Source of the DNA: DATMNI01 sp035570275
GTDB lineage: Bacteria; Acidobacteriota; Terriglobia; Bryobacterales; Bryobacteraceae
Assembly: GCA_035570275.1 (NCBI GenBank)
Contig: DATMNI010000218.1
Span: 12,190-76,189 of the forward strand
Direction of reading: 5' to 3'
DNA: 64,000 bases
Shown: piece by piece, positions 48,197-56,586 of the stretch
Layout of the letters: the number at the start of each line of letters is the position of its first letter
Numbering within the stretch: position 1 is the stretch's first letter
Notes under the pieces: model-generated
The model's database searches: none
What the model was told of the DNA's origin: nothing
Seen by the model: the letters and a program-made list of their open reading frames with translations, nothing else
Program-made: the position numbers and the translations under genes

Positions 48197-49627
48197 TTAG
48201 TTGCCGGTCGCCGTTCCCCGGCCATTGGTGCCGTTGATCTGGCTATGGGTGAAGCCGGCGTGCGGCGCGGCGTGGAACGGGAAGTGATCCAGCAACGGAA
48301 CGTCGTTGGAGTTCACTCCATCGCCCAATGGCGGCGCGTTGGTGAAGCCCGGAACCAGCACTCCTGCCAGCGCGCGGAAGCCGATATCCACCACGTCATC
48401 GATGGGACGGCGCCCGCCGAATGGCCATCCGGCATTGTCGCCACCGAGTGGGCCCAGACGGTTCTGGCTGGCTATGGGCGTGGGGGCGATCGTCAGGTCA
48501 ACACGCGTGATATCGGGCACGTACACGCCCAGCAGGTCGGTTCGCGGCGCCGGCGGAACCTTCAGGCTGAACACACCGTTCAGAACGCCGCTGGCGAAGA
48601 ACGGGTCGCCAATGTACGGCGCCCATTGTTTGTCGTCCACCGGAAGGCTGCGGTTCCAGCGGTCCTTCAGTGGCAAGGGAATGAGAGCTTCCACGGTCAG
48701 CGGGTTGCCCACGCGGTCCACTTGCATCCAATCGCCGTAGCTGATAGGGTCGCTCGGGCTCGGCCGCACCGTCACGATCTGGCGCAGCGTGCTGGCCCAG
48801 GCCCCGATCTTGGCGTTGGGGTCGGTTGCGCTGGTCGGAACCGTTCCGCTGGCCGTGACCATGGTGATCGGAACTTCGACGGCGATCAGGCTGATGTTAT
48901 AGCCGGCAAAGCCGTCGACGGCCGCCGGAGCCGCCGCGCCCTGGCCCTGATCGGCGCTGCCGCTCAGAACCGGCGCCGGGGCGCGGAAATTCAAAGTGTC
49001 GAAGGTGGCGGCGCTGTCAAAGAAGAAAGCGTCGTCACGGGGTCCGGCGAACACGCGCATGCCATTGGCTAGCGTGAATACCGAGGGCGCGCCCAGGTTG
49101 GTCTCGTAAGCGGGCGTCGTGTTCGGCCCCAGGTTCGGGGGCGCCACCGAAAGCGCATGACCTTTTACATCTTTGTCATACACGGCGATGATCTTGTTTA
49201 GCTTCAGGTCGCGCAGGATCACGACGTAAGTTTCGTACAACAGAATTCCCGGGCTGTCGATGGTGCTGATCTTCCCGAAATAGGAAACGAACGTGGGGTT
49301 GGTCCGGTAGGTGTCCTGGAACTGGAAGTCGATCTGCAGGTCCGGAGCCCCATCGAGTCCCCGGGAGTTGTTGATGTTGAAGCGATACAGAACGCTGGGC
49401 GAGAATTTGTAATAGCTCGGCCCATTGTCCGGGTTTTGGAACCCCTGCGCGCTCATGCTCATGACCAATCGGTCCGATTTGCCGGTTTCGTAACTGCGGA
49501 ATATGTAGAAATCGTTCAGATTCGCGGTTTGGTCCTCCAGCAGCAGCGGACCATTGCGGTGACTGGCAGCAAAAGCCGCCGCCATGGTCAGAGAAGCTGC
49601 AAGCAGTCCCTTGGCGATTTGACGCAT
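48197..49627 (-). CDS. DUF4331 exported protein
   Basis: 476 residues with a signal peptide ('AKGLLAASLTMAAAFA'). The mature start 'SHRNGPLLLEDQTANLNDFYIFRSYETGK' (family motif SHREAP...DPxADxTDFYAF) and 'YKFSPSVLYRFNINNSRG' are DUF4331 marks, and later 'DAFFFDSAATFDTLNF' and 'GFAGYNISLIAVEVPI' also match. The C-terminal part keeps 'GRRPIDDVVDIGFRALAG' and 'GDGVNSNDVPLLDHFPF'. Function in the family is unknown; members occur in gene sets with TPR proteins and sometimes with redox proteins. It leads the DUF4331-TPR-HEAT operon. Start at 49627 with an AGGAGG-type sequence nearby (TAAAGGAGGTAAACG). Confidence 0.9.
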   Translation of the reverse strand: MRQIAKGLLAASLTMAAAFAASHRNGPLLLEDQTANLNDFYIFRSYETGKSDRLVMSMSAQGFQNPDNGPSYYKFSPSVLYRFNINNSRGLDGAPDLQIDFQFQDTYRTNPTFVSYFGKISTIDSPGILLYETYVVILRDLKLNKIIAVYDKDVKGHALSVAPPNLGPNTTPAYETNLGAPSVFTLANGMRVFAGPRDDAFFFDSAATFDTLNFRAPAPVLSGSADQGQGAAAPAAVDGFAGYNISLIAVEVPITMVTASGTVPTSATDPNAKIGAWASTLRQIVTVRPSPSDPISYGDWMQVDRVGNPLTVEALIPLPLKDRWNRSLPVDDKQWAPYIGDPFFASGVLNGVFSLKVPPAPRTDLLGVYVPDITRVDLTIAPTPIASQNRLGPLGGDNAGWPFGGRRPIDDVVDIGFRALAGVLVPGFTNAPPLGDGVNSNDVPLLDHFPFHAAPHAGFTHSQINGTNGRGTATGN

Positions 49628-49720
49628 CGTTTACCTCCTTTAGGTATGTGGCTACATCCGCTTCTACGAGGGCAGCTTGGGCTTTGGATTTACCTGGGCC
49701 GAAAGAATTACGATGGCAGC

Positions 49721-50668
49721 ATGCTCCGTCGCATCGTGCTCCATCGAACCGTGCGGGACCATGTGGAAGACCGGCGCCGCCAGTTTGCCGGGGCGCGCCC
49801 GTTCCGGCACGTGGTGATCGAGCCGTTTCTGGAGCCGGAATGCTGCCAGAGTCTGGAAGCTGAGTTTCCGGCTTTCGAAGCCCGGCATGCACGGAACGAA
49901 CTGGGCGAGGCCGGACGCAAGGCGGTGGTCCCCGAACTGGCGCGGATTGGCCCCGCGTACGCAGGTTTCGACCGGTTGATGCGCGACCGCCAGTTTCTGG
50001 AATGGCTGAGCCGGCTGACGGACATACCGGACCTGCTGTACGATCCCGACTATGTGGGCGGCGGCACTCACGAAAACCTGGACGGGCAGGAACTGGACGC
50101 CCACGTGGATTTCAATTATCACCCCAAGCGCGGGCTGCACCGGCGGTTGAACCTGATCCTTTTTCTGAACCGGGAATGGGATGCCGGGTGGGGCGGCTGT
50201 CTGGAATTGCTGCGCGACCCCTGGGCCACCGGCGCCGAAGCCCGCAAAGAAGTGATTCCGCTGGCCAACCGAGCGGTAATTTTCGAGACCACCGAGGCGT
50301 CCTGGCACGGCTTTCGGCGCATTCAGTTGCCGGCCGGCAAGCAACTCTCGCGGCGTAGTGTGGCGGTATATTTTTATACCAGGGACCGGCCGCCGGACCT
50401 GACCGCGCCGGACCATGGGACCATTTATTACCAGCGCCCATTGCCCGGCCACATCCAGGCCGGCCACACACTCAGCGAGGAAGATGCCGCCGAGATTCAG
50501 ACCTTGTTGGCGCGGCGCGACAAGACGATTCAGTTTCTCTACGAGCGGGAGCTTAAGTTTGCGAGGGTGCTGAACGGGATTACGAAGTCACCTTCGTTCC
50601 GTTTGGGACGGGCGCTGACGTGGCCGATGCGGGCGGTGCGGGCGGTGGTGAAGGGGCGGGGGGATTGA
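49721..50668 (+). CDS. 2OG-Fe(II) dioxygenase, prolyl 4-hydroxylase-like
   Basis: 315 residues from the ATG at 49721; the open frame extends to 49436 but overlaps the divergent DUF4331 gene. The iron ligands are His-X-Asp in 'LDAHVDFNYHPKRGLHRRLN' and a distal His in 'EASWHGFRRI', with the 2-oxoglutarate-binding Arg in 'RRSVAVYFYTRDRPPD'. 'NLILFLNREWDAGWGGCLEL' is the core strand of the double-stranded beta helix. It resembles the Tpa1/prolyl hydroxylase group, which modifies protein prolines, but small-molecule substrates are also possible. The C-terminal basic helix (RLGRALTWPMRAVRAVVKGR) is unusual and may associate with membranes. Confidence 0.85.
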   Translation: MLRRIVLHRTVRDHVEDRRRQFAGARPFRHVVIEPFLEPECCQSLEAEFPAFEARHARNELGEAGRKAVVPELARIGPAYAGFDRLMRDRQFLEWLSRLTDIPDLLYDPDYVGGGTHENLDGQELDAHVDFNYHPKRGLHRRLNLILFLNREWDAGWGGCLELLRDPWATGAEARKEVIPLANRAVIFETTEASWHGFRRIQLPAGKQLSRRSVAVYFYTRDRPPDLTAPDHGTIYYQRPLPGHIQAGHTLSEEDAAEIQTLLARRDKTIQFLYERELKFARVLNGITKSPSFRLGRALTWPMRAVRAVVKGRGD

Positions 50669-50728
50669 TATTGAGGATTTGATAGTTTGATATTGATGTG
50701 GCTACCCATGCAGTGCTAAGATTGAAAC

Positions 50729-50950
50729 GTGGCGACCGTTCAATCTATCCTCGATCAGTTGAAAACCCTGGGTTCACAGGAGTTTGCCGAGGTAACGTCA
50801 AAACTCCGCCAAGCTGCGGTTTCCGAAGAGCCACGCCTTCCACAAGCCGAGCGTCAGGCACGGCTCCAAAGCCTTGCCGGTTCACTGACCGACCATGAGG
50901 CCGAAGCCATGCTGGCCGCGATTGAGCAGGAATTCGAGCAGGTTTGTTGA
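50729..50950 (+). CDS. VapB-position antitoxin, unusual family
   Basis: 73 residues from a GTG at 50729. It is mostly helical and charged ('ILDQLKTLGSQEFAEVTSKL', 'LTDHEAEAMLAAIEQEFEQVC') and lacks a recognisable AbrB, ribbon-helix-helix or MerR DNA-binding motif. The gene ends seven bases into the VapC frame, the typical antitoxin-toxin overlap. It is identified mainly from its position and size. Confidence 0.65.
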   Translation: MATVQSILDQLKTLGSQEFAEVTSKLRQAAVSEEPRLPQAERQARLQSLAGSLTDHEAEAMLAAIEQEFEQVC

Positions 50951-51375
50951 ACCTGCCGGATAAACTGATCATCGATACCAGTGTTCTGATCGATTACCTC
51001 CGCGGGAAACCGAATCTCCGTGCGCTCACGTCCGTCAGTGAGATCTACCTGCCCGCTATGGTCCTGGCGGAGTTGCGCGTGGGTTGGCTGCGCGCTCATG
51101 GCACACCGCAAAGGCAAATGCAGCGATTTGAGGACCTTGCCGCGATCATGTTTTTCCTGCCGATTCTGCGGTCCACGGTCTCCTTTTACATCGAGGTTCG
51201 TCAAAGGCTGGAACTCGTGAACGCTATTATTCCAGAGAATGACCTCTGGATTGCCGCGACCGCGAGAGAGCGGGAACTGCCACTCCTGACGAGCGACAAC
51301 CATTTTAGACGGGTTGCCGGCATCGCCGTGGTCGATCCTGCGGAGTTGGAAATCCAGCCGCCGATCCGGAACTGA
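50944..51375 (+). CDS. vapC: PIN-domain ribonuclease toxin, VapC family
   Basis: 143 residues. PIN acidic residues are all present: Asp in 'IIDTSVLIDYLRG', Glu in 'VLAELRVG', Asp and Asp in 'ENDLWIAATA' and 'LLTSDNHFRRV'. VapC toxins cleave tRNA or rRNA and are neutralised by an antitoxin, here the overlapping gene upstream. Start: TTG at 50944, with a second TTG at 50947; no ATG is available before the catalytic Asp, so the start uses a weak codon. Such weak start codons can help keep toxin below antitoxin. Confidence 0.88.
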   Translation: MLNLPDKLIIDTSVLIDYLRGKPNLRALTSVSEIYLPAMVLAELRVGWLRAHGTPQRQMQRFEDLAAIMFFLPILRSTVSFYIEVRQRLELVNAIIPENDLWIAATARERELPLLTSDNHFRRVAGIAVVDPAELEIQPPIRN

Positions 51376-51455
51376 ATTCAGCCGGCGGTCTGCCGGACGG
51401 CCACCTCACGAACACCGGCGCCGGCCGTCTATCCTAATTCTCAGGAGACGCGCCT

Positions 51456-53921
51456 GTGTTATCCGATCTCAAGCATACCTTCCGTCTGCTTCGCCGTGCT
51501 CCCGGCTTCGCCTGCGCGGCAGTCCTGCTGCTGGCGCTCGGGGTCGGCGTCACCACCGCGATGTTCAGCATCGTGGATGCATGGCTCTTGCAGCCGTTGC
51601 ATTTCCCGGACCCCGGCAGGCTGGCCATTGGCCTTAAGGCCGAGGCCCAACGCCCCGCCGAGCCGAAGATATTTATCGGTTTCCGCGATTGGGAGGCATG
51701 GGCGAGCGGCACCCGGTCCTTCACCAACCTCGCGGCCGTTTTCTGGCGAAGCTTCGATGCCCCCGATCCCTCCGAACCCGGCGTCTTCGGCATGATGGCC
51801 ACGGCAAACCTCTTTGAAACTCTCGGCGTCGCCCCCGCGCGGGGACGCACCTTTCGCCCTTCCGACATGGGTGGCCCGCCGGTGGCGGTGATCTCCCACC
51901 AACTCTGGCAGGAGCGTTTCGGCGGCGCACAGGACACCTTCGGCAGGCTGGTCCGGTCGAGCGGGAAGACCTACCAGATTATCGGCGTGATGCCGCCCGG
52001 ATTCGGGTTGCGCATGATCGACCAGGCTGGCGAGACCCAATTCTACGCACTCATGCAAAAGGATGAGGAGGCGTGGCGCTCCGGCGGCCAAGGTCCTGTG
52101 GCGGCCATCGGCCGTCTAAAACCTGGAGTGAGCCTGGCCGCGGCGCAGACCGAACTCCAGGCCATCCAGCGCGGCCTCGATGAGCGCTATGGCGACAATC
52201 CTAAGGGCTACACCGTCCTGCTGACCGGCCTGCAGCAGGACAATACCCGCAGCGTGAGGGCCTCGCTGTGGATGGCGGCCGCCGCGGCTGGCCTGGTTCT
52301 TTTGATCGTGTGCGCCAACATCGGCGGCCTGCTGCTGGGCCGCGGCATGGAGCGCCAGCACGAGATGGCCGTGCGGGCGGCGCTGGGGTCAGGCCGTGCC
52401 CGCCTGATTCGCCAACTGCTTACGGAAAGCGCGGTGATGGCGGTGTTAGGCGCAGCCGGCGGGGCGATGTTGGCCGCGGGCGCGATGCGGGTTTTTGCCG
52501 CCATCAACCCATTTGGGAGGATGCCGCAGAATCCGATTTCCCTGCAAGGGCGCACGCTCTGCTTCGCAGTTCTGAGCGGCGTGGCGAGCACGCTGTTGTT
52601 CGGCCTGGCGCCAGCGGTTCAGGCGTCGAACCCAAACCTGAACGCCATGATGAAGGCCGCGGGGCGCGGCGTGGCGGGCGGGCTCAGGGCCTTCCGCTGG
52701 CAGGCAGTCCTGGTGTCGGGCCAGGTGGCGCTCTCGATGCTCCTGCTGGTAGGCGCCGCCTTGATGATCCAGACGCTTGACAGGCTGCAATCGCATCCGC
52801 TCGGGTTTCGCACGGAAGGACTGACCTTGGCGGAGGTTACGATTCCGCGCGATGGTTACCAGAACGCGCCGCAAAAACAGGTTCTGTACCAGCGGCTGTT
52901 GGAGCGGCTGGCGGCAATTCCGGGCGTGCGGACCGCCGCGCTCAGCAACATACTGCCGCTGGCTACACCATTTGAAGACCGTTTCTGGATTGCAGGGGAG
53001 CCGGAGGGAAGCGAAGAAACGGCGCCGAAAGCGGGCCTGCAAACCGTTTCGGCGGACTATTTCGCGGCCATGGGGATTCCTCTGCTGGAGGGCCGCTGGT
53101 TTACGGAACACGACACGGAACACGACACGGAACACGACGCTGGAACGGCGGACGGCGTGGCGGTGGTGAACCAGTCGGCGGCGCGGCAATGGTTTGGCGG
53201 GCAGAGCCCGATCGGGCGGCGCGTCAGGTATCGTGAGGATGGCCCCTCTCATCAATCCCAGTGGCGAACGGTGGTGGGTGTGGTGGGCGACACTTCCTAC
53301 TCGTTCTACAACCGGTTGGATTGGTTCACCGCGCCGCGCATTTTCTACCCGCTGCGGCAAGCTGTCAACGGGCGCACCTCGCCGGTGACCCGCCAGATCT
53401 ACGGATTGCTGCGCGGCGGCCCGGTCACCGAAGGTCAGGTTCGGGACGCGCTGAAAGCCATCGACCCGGCGTTGCGGCCGGGCCGTGTGCTGCCGGTTCG
53501 GGAATTGATCTCGGACGCCGTCCGCCAGCCCAGATTGCAGACGCGCCTGCTGGCGGGGGTGTCCGCTATCGCGCTGCTTCTGGCGGCCATTGGAATCTAC
53601 GCCGTGATGGCGCAGTCCGTCAGCCGGCGGAAACACGAAATCGGCATCCGCATGGCGCTGGGCGCGCGGCACCACGACGTGGTTCGAATGGTGGTGAAGC
53701 AGGGCGCGGGGTTCGCACTGCTTGGAATCGCCGCCGGCGCGGTGGGTGCGCTGCTGTTCACCAGGGCGCTGGCGAGCATGCTCTACGGTGTGAAGCCCGC
53801 CGACGTCACGGCATTCGCATCGGCGGCAGCGGTGCTGTTTGCCGCCGTGCTGGTGGCCGCACTGGTTCCGGCGCGGCAGGCTGCGCGCGTGGATCCGGTG
53901 GAGGCGCTGCGGGAGGACTAG
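51456..53921 (+). CDS. ADOP-type ABC permease (FtsX/MacB-like)
   Basis: 821 residues from a GTG at 51456. The N-terminus 'DLKHTFRLLRRAPGFACAAV' and 'LGVGVTTAMFSIVDAWLLQP' are the Acidobacterial ADOP signatures. A MacB periplasmic domain (~60-270) precedes the first set of three membrane spans ending near 420. A second periplasmic domain and final three spans end with 'RRKHEIGIRMALGARHHDVV', 'SMLYGVKPADVTAF' and 'ALVPARQAARVDPVEALRED'. There is no ATPase gene adjacent; ADOPs typically lie apart from their ATPases. It likely exports a small molecule or moves a lipoprotein; the substrate is unknown. It contains a small repeat at 53105-53140. Confidence 0.92.
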   Translation: MLSDLKHTFRLLRRAPGFACAAVLLLALGVGVTTAMFSIVDAWLLQPLHFPDPGRLAIGLKAEAQRPAEPKIFIGFRDWEAWASGTRSFTNLAAVFWRSFDAPDPSEPGVFGMMATANLFETLGVAPARGRTFRPSDMGGPPVAVISHQLWQERFGGAQDTFGRLVRSSGKTYQIIGVMPPGFGLRMIDQAGETQFYALMQKDEEAWRSGGQGPVAAIGRLKPGVSLAAAQTELQAIQRGLDERYGDNPKGYTVLLTGLQQDNTRSVRASLWMAAAAAGLVLLIVCANIGGLLLGRGMERQHEMAVRAALGSGRARLIRQLLTESAVMAVLGAAGGAMLAAGAMRVFAAINPFGRMPQNPISLQGRTLCFAVLSGVASTLLFGLAPAVQASNPNLNAMMKAAGRGVAGGLRAFRWQAVLVSGQVALSMLLLVGAALMIQTLDRLQSHPLGFRTEGLTLAEVTIPRDGYQNAPQKQVLYQRLLERLAAIPGVRTAALSNILPLATPFEDRFWIAGEPEGSEETAPKAGLQTVSADYFAAMGIPLLEGRWFTEHDTEHDTEHDAGTADGVAVVNQSAARQWFGGQSPIGRRVRYREDGPSHQSQWRTVVGVVGDTSYSFYNRLDWFTAPRIFYPLRQAVNGRTSPVTRQIYGLLRGGPVTEGQVRDALKAIDPALRPGRVLPVRELISDAVRQPRLQTRLLAGVSAIALLLAAIGIYAVMAQSVSRRKHEIGIRMALGARHHDVVRMVVKQGAGFALLGIAAGAVGALLFTRALASMLYGVKPADVTAFASAAAVLFAAVLVAALVPARQAARVDPVEALRED
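53105..53140. repeat. Three 12-bp tandem repeats inside the ADOP gene
   Basis: GGAACACGACAC x3 (last unit one base different) encode Glu-His-Asp-Thr repeats in the second periplasmic domain. In frame, so unit gain or loss keeps the protein intact. The local His/Asp richness could bind metal; this is speculation. Confidence 0.85.
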
Positions 53922-53933
53922 ATTTCCGTCACC

Positions 53934-53969
53934 GTGGGACAGACCACCACAGGCGATGGTCTGTCCCAC
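53934..53969. terminator. Strong 13-bp perfect hairpin after ADOP
   Basis: GTGGGACAGACCA (53934-53946) and its exact reverse complement TGGTCTGTCCCAC (53957-53969), 10-base loop. It lies 13 bases after the permease stop. There is no T-run, so rho-independent termination is uncertain; it may be a REP-like or mRNA-stabilising element. Confidence 0.6.
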
Positions 53970-54066
53970 ATCAATAAACTCAATCCGCCTCATAAAATCT
54001 TTCGCTTTCCTTTTGCCCTCGGGTGCGCCAACATGAATACTGGCCGTTTGTACCCGAAGGAAGCGG

Positions 54067-55557
54067 ATGCAATTCTCGTCCTACCAGACCGAAGGTTTCT
54101 ACGATGAGATGTTCGAAGACGATGGGCGGTGCCGCCCGCACGTCCAGTTGGTGATGGAGGTCATCCAATCGCTATCGGACGGGCAACTGCTACGCTACAA
54201 GCACTCCGCCGAGCGGCTCCTGCTGCAGTTGGGAATCACCTTCAACGTCTACGGAGACACGGCGGGCGCGGAGCGCATCTTTCCGTTCGACCTGATCCCG
54301 CGGGTCATCCCGGCCGGCGAGTGGGACCGCATCGAGCGGGGCCTCAAGCAGCGGGTGCACGCGCTCAACGCCTTCATCGACGACATTTATCACGGCCAGA
54401 AGATTCTCAAGGATGGCGCCATCCCCACCGACGTGGTCACCTCGGCGGTTTCCTATCGCCAACAGTGCCACGGCCTGAATCCGCCGTGGCGCGTCTGGTG
54501 CCACATCACCGGCACGGACCTGGTGCGCGACCGGGATGGCTGTTACTATGTTTTGGAAGACAACCTGCGCGTGCCGTCGGGGGTCTCTTACGTGCTGGAA
54601 AACCGCGAAGTCCTGAAGCGCATCTTCCCGCGCGTCTTCGAGGGGTTGCCGGTTCGCCCGGTAAACGACTATACCAGCCGGCTGCTGGAAATGCTGGAAT
54701 CCATCGCGCCTCATCCGGCGGGCCGCCCGCGCGTGGTTCTGCTGACGCCGGGCATCTACAACTCGGCCTATTTCGAGCACAGCTTCCTGGCGCAGCAGAT
54801 GGGCGTCCAGTTGGTGGAAGGGCACGACCTGGTGGTGCAATCCGGCGACGTCTTCATGCGGACCACCAAAGGGCTGGAGCGGGTGGACGTGATCTACCGG
54901 CGGGTGGACGACGATTTTCTGGATCCCCAAGCCTTTCGGCCCGATTCGCTGCTCGGCGTCCCCGGCCTGATGGATGTCTACCGCGCCGGCCGCGTGGCGT
55001 TGGCCAATGCCCCCGGCAACGGCGTGGCCGACGACAAAGTCATCTACGCCTACGTGCCCGAAATGATCCGCTACTACGAAGACGCCGACCCCATCCTGCC
55101 CAACGTGCCTACGTACCTTTGCTGGCGCGATTCAGACCGGCAGTACGTGCTGGAACACCTGGACGAACTGGTGGTGAAGTCCGCCAACGAGTCGGGCGGA
55201 TACGGAATGCTGGTGGGTCCGCACTCCACGCGGCCGCAACAGGACGAATTCGCGGTCAAGATTCGGGACAATCCGCGCAACTTCATTGCGCAGCCTACGC
55301 TGGCGCTTTCGCGCGTGCCCACCATCGTGGACGATCATTTTGAAGGCCGGCACGTGGACCTGCGCCCGTACGTGCTTTGCGGCAAGGAAATTTTCGTCCT
55401 CCCCGGCGGCCTCACGCGGGTGGCGATGCGTCAGGGATCGCTGGTGGTCAACTCATCCCAGGGCGGCGGCAGCAAGGACACCTGGGTGCTGGCCGAGGCG
55501 GCGGAGTTGCAGACGGCGGATTTGCAAACGGGAGGTCAACAGCAACAACAGTCATGA
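54067..55557 (+). CDS. Circularly permuted ATP-grasp protein
   Basis: 496 residues, the expected family length (DUF404/DUF407). Landmarks are 'RIFPFDLIPRVIPAGEWDRI', 'VRDRDGCYYVLEDNLRVPSG' (the ATP-grasp metal ligand Glu-Asp-Asn), 'PRVVLLTPGIYNSAYFEHSF', and 'VDVIYRRVDDDFLDP'. The phosphate-binding part 'YVLEHLDELVVKSANESGGY' is near residue 360. The enzyme probably ligates a carboxylate to an amine, possibly making a peptide-like product. In many bacteria it clusters with alpha-E, transglutaminase-like and Anbu genes. Its stop overlaps the next ATG as ATGA. Confidence 0.92.
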   Translation: MQFSSYQTEGFYDEMFEDDGRCRPHVQLVMEVIQSLSDGQLLRYKHSAERLLLQLGITFNVYGDTAGAERIFPFDLIPRVIPAGEWDRIERGLKQRVHALNAFIDDIYHGQKILKDGAIPTDVVTSAVSYRQQCHGLNPPWRVWCHITGTDLVRDRDGCYYVLEDNLRVPSGVSYVLENREVLKRIFPRVFEGLPVRPVNDYTSRLLEMLESIAPHPAGRPRVVLLTPGIYNSAYFEHSFLAQQMGVQLVEGHDLVVQSGDVFMRTTKGLERVDVIYRRVDDDFLDPQAFRPDSLLGVPGLMDVYRAGRVALANAPGNGVADDKVIYAYVPEMIRYYEDADPILPNVPTYLCWRDSDRQYVLEHLDELVVKSANESGGYGMLVGPHSTRPQQDEFAVKIRDNPRNFIAQPTLALSRVPTIVDDHFEGRHVDLRPYVLCGKEIFVLPGGLTRVAMRQGSLVVNSSQGGGSKDTWVLAEAAELQTADLQTGGQQQQQS

Positions 55558-56534
55558 TACAAGCCAAACCTCTACTCAGCCGGGTGGCCGATTCGGTTTA
55601 CTGGATGGCCCGCTATATTGAACGCGCCGACAACGTGGCGCGGTTTATCGACGTGAACCATAACCTGACGCTGGATCTGCCGCAGGGATATCACGACCAG
55701 TGGCAGCCCATTGTGGACACCACCGGCGACCGCGCCGTTTTCCTGGAACGCTACGGCCAGGCGACGCAGGAGAGCGTGATGCAGTTCCTGGCCTTCGACC
55801 CGGAGAATCCCAACTCTATCTATTCCTGCGTGCTGTCGGCGCGCGAAAACGCGCGGTCGGTGCGCGAAACCATTTCTTCGGAAATGTGGCAGCAGATCAA
55901 TACGATGTATCTGCTGATCACCAGCGAGAGCCGCAAGTCCGTGCCCAGTTCGCTGCCCGATTTCTGCCAGAGCGTGCGCATGGCCTGCCACCTGTTCCAG
56001 GGCATCACGGACGTCACCATGAGTCACAATGAGCCCTGGCATTTCATCCGGCTGGGCCGGAAACTGGAGCGGGCCGACAAGACCACGCGCATGCTGGACG
56101 TGAAGTACTTCATCCTGCTGCCGACGGTGGCCGACGTGGGCACGCCTTACGACGATATCCAGTGGACGGCCGTGCTGAAATCCGTCAGCGGCTTCGAAAT
56201 GTACCGCAAGCGTTACGGCCGTATTTCGCCCGACCGCATTGTGGAGTTTCTGCTGTTGGATGGCGAGTTCCCGCGCGCGCTGCGCTACTGCATCGGGCTG
56301 GCCGATCAATCTTTGCACGCCATCACGGGCGTGCCGGCGAGCGCTTTCTCGTGCGCCACCGAGCAGCGCCTGGGGCTGCTCCGTTCCGAACTGGATTTTA
56401 CGCAGGTGGACTCGATTCTGGCCCACGGGCTTCACGAGTTTTTCGACGCCTTGCAGATAAAAATGAATACCATCGACGAATGCGTTCGCAGCGACTTCTT
56501 CGGCCAGCAAAAGGTTGCCGCGGAAGCCGCGTAA
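55554..56534 (+). CDS. Alpha-E domain protein
   Basis: 326 residues from the ATG at 55554, overlapping the ATP-grasp stop, with GGAGG 19 bases upstream. All-helical protein with the family's start 'LSRVADSVYWMARYIERADN', 'SARENARSVRETISSEMWQQ' (conserved Arg-Glu), 'HEPWHFIRLGRKLERADKTT' (here NEPWHF) and 'FPRALRYCIG'. Alpha-E proteins occur in the same cluster as ATP-grasp and Anbu; their biochemical role is unknown. Cytoplasmic; no signal. Confidence 0.92.
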   Translation: MIQAKPLLSRVADSVYWMARYIERADNVARFIDVNHNLTLDLPQGYHDQWQPIVDTTGDRAVFLERYGQATQESVMQFLAFDPENPNSIYSCVLSARENARSVRETISSEMWQQINTMYLLITSESRKSVPSSLPDFCQSVRMACHLFQGITDVTMSHNEPWHFIRLGRKLERADKTTRMLDVKYFILLPTVADVGTPYDDIQWTAVLKSVSGFEMYRKRYGRISPDRIVEFLLLDGEFPRALRYCIGLADQSLHAITGVPASAFSCATEQRLGLLRSELDFTQVDSILAHGLHEFFDALQIKMNTIDECVRSDFFGQQKVAAEAA

Positions 56535-56550
56535 ATGAAGGTCCTATGCC

Positions 56551-56580
56551 GATCGGAGCCGCGACCGTGAGGGAGCGGTC
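56551..56580. repeat. Family B REP-like element, single copy
   Basis: GATCGGAGCCGCGACCGTGA followed by GGGAGCGGTC in the 52-base gap between the alpha-E and Anbu genes. It matches the halves of the elements at 6431-6492 and 30089-30130. It ends six bases before the Anbu ATG, where no Shine-Dalgarno is visible except the repeat's own GAGGGAG. Confidence 0.75.
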
Positions 56581-56586
56581 TTACAC

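Noticed and set aside
52446..53993. 515-residue minus-strand open frame antisense to the ADOP permease
   Set aside because: Arg/His/Gln-rich shadow of a strongly supported permease; no start context or domain.
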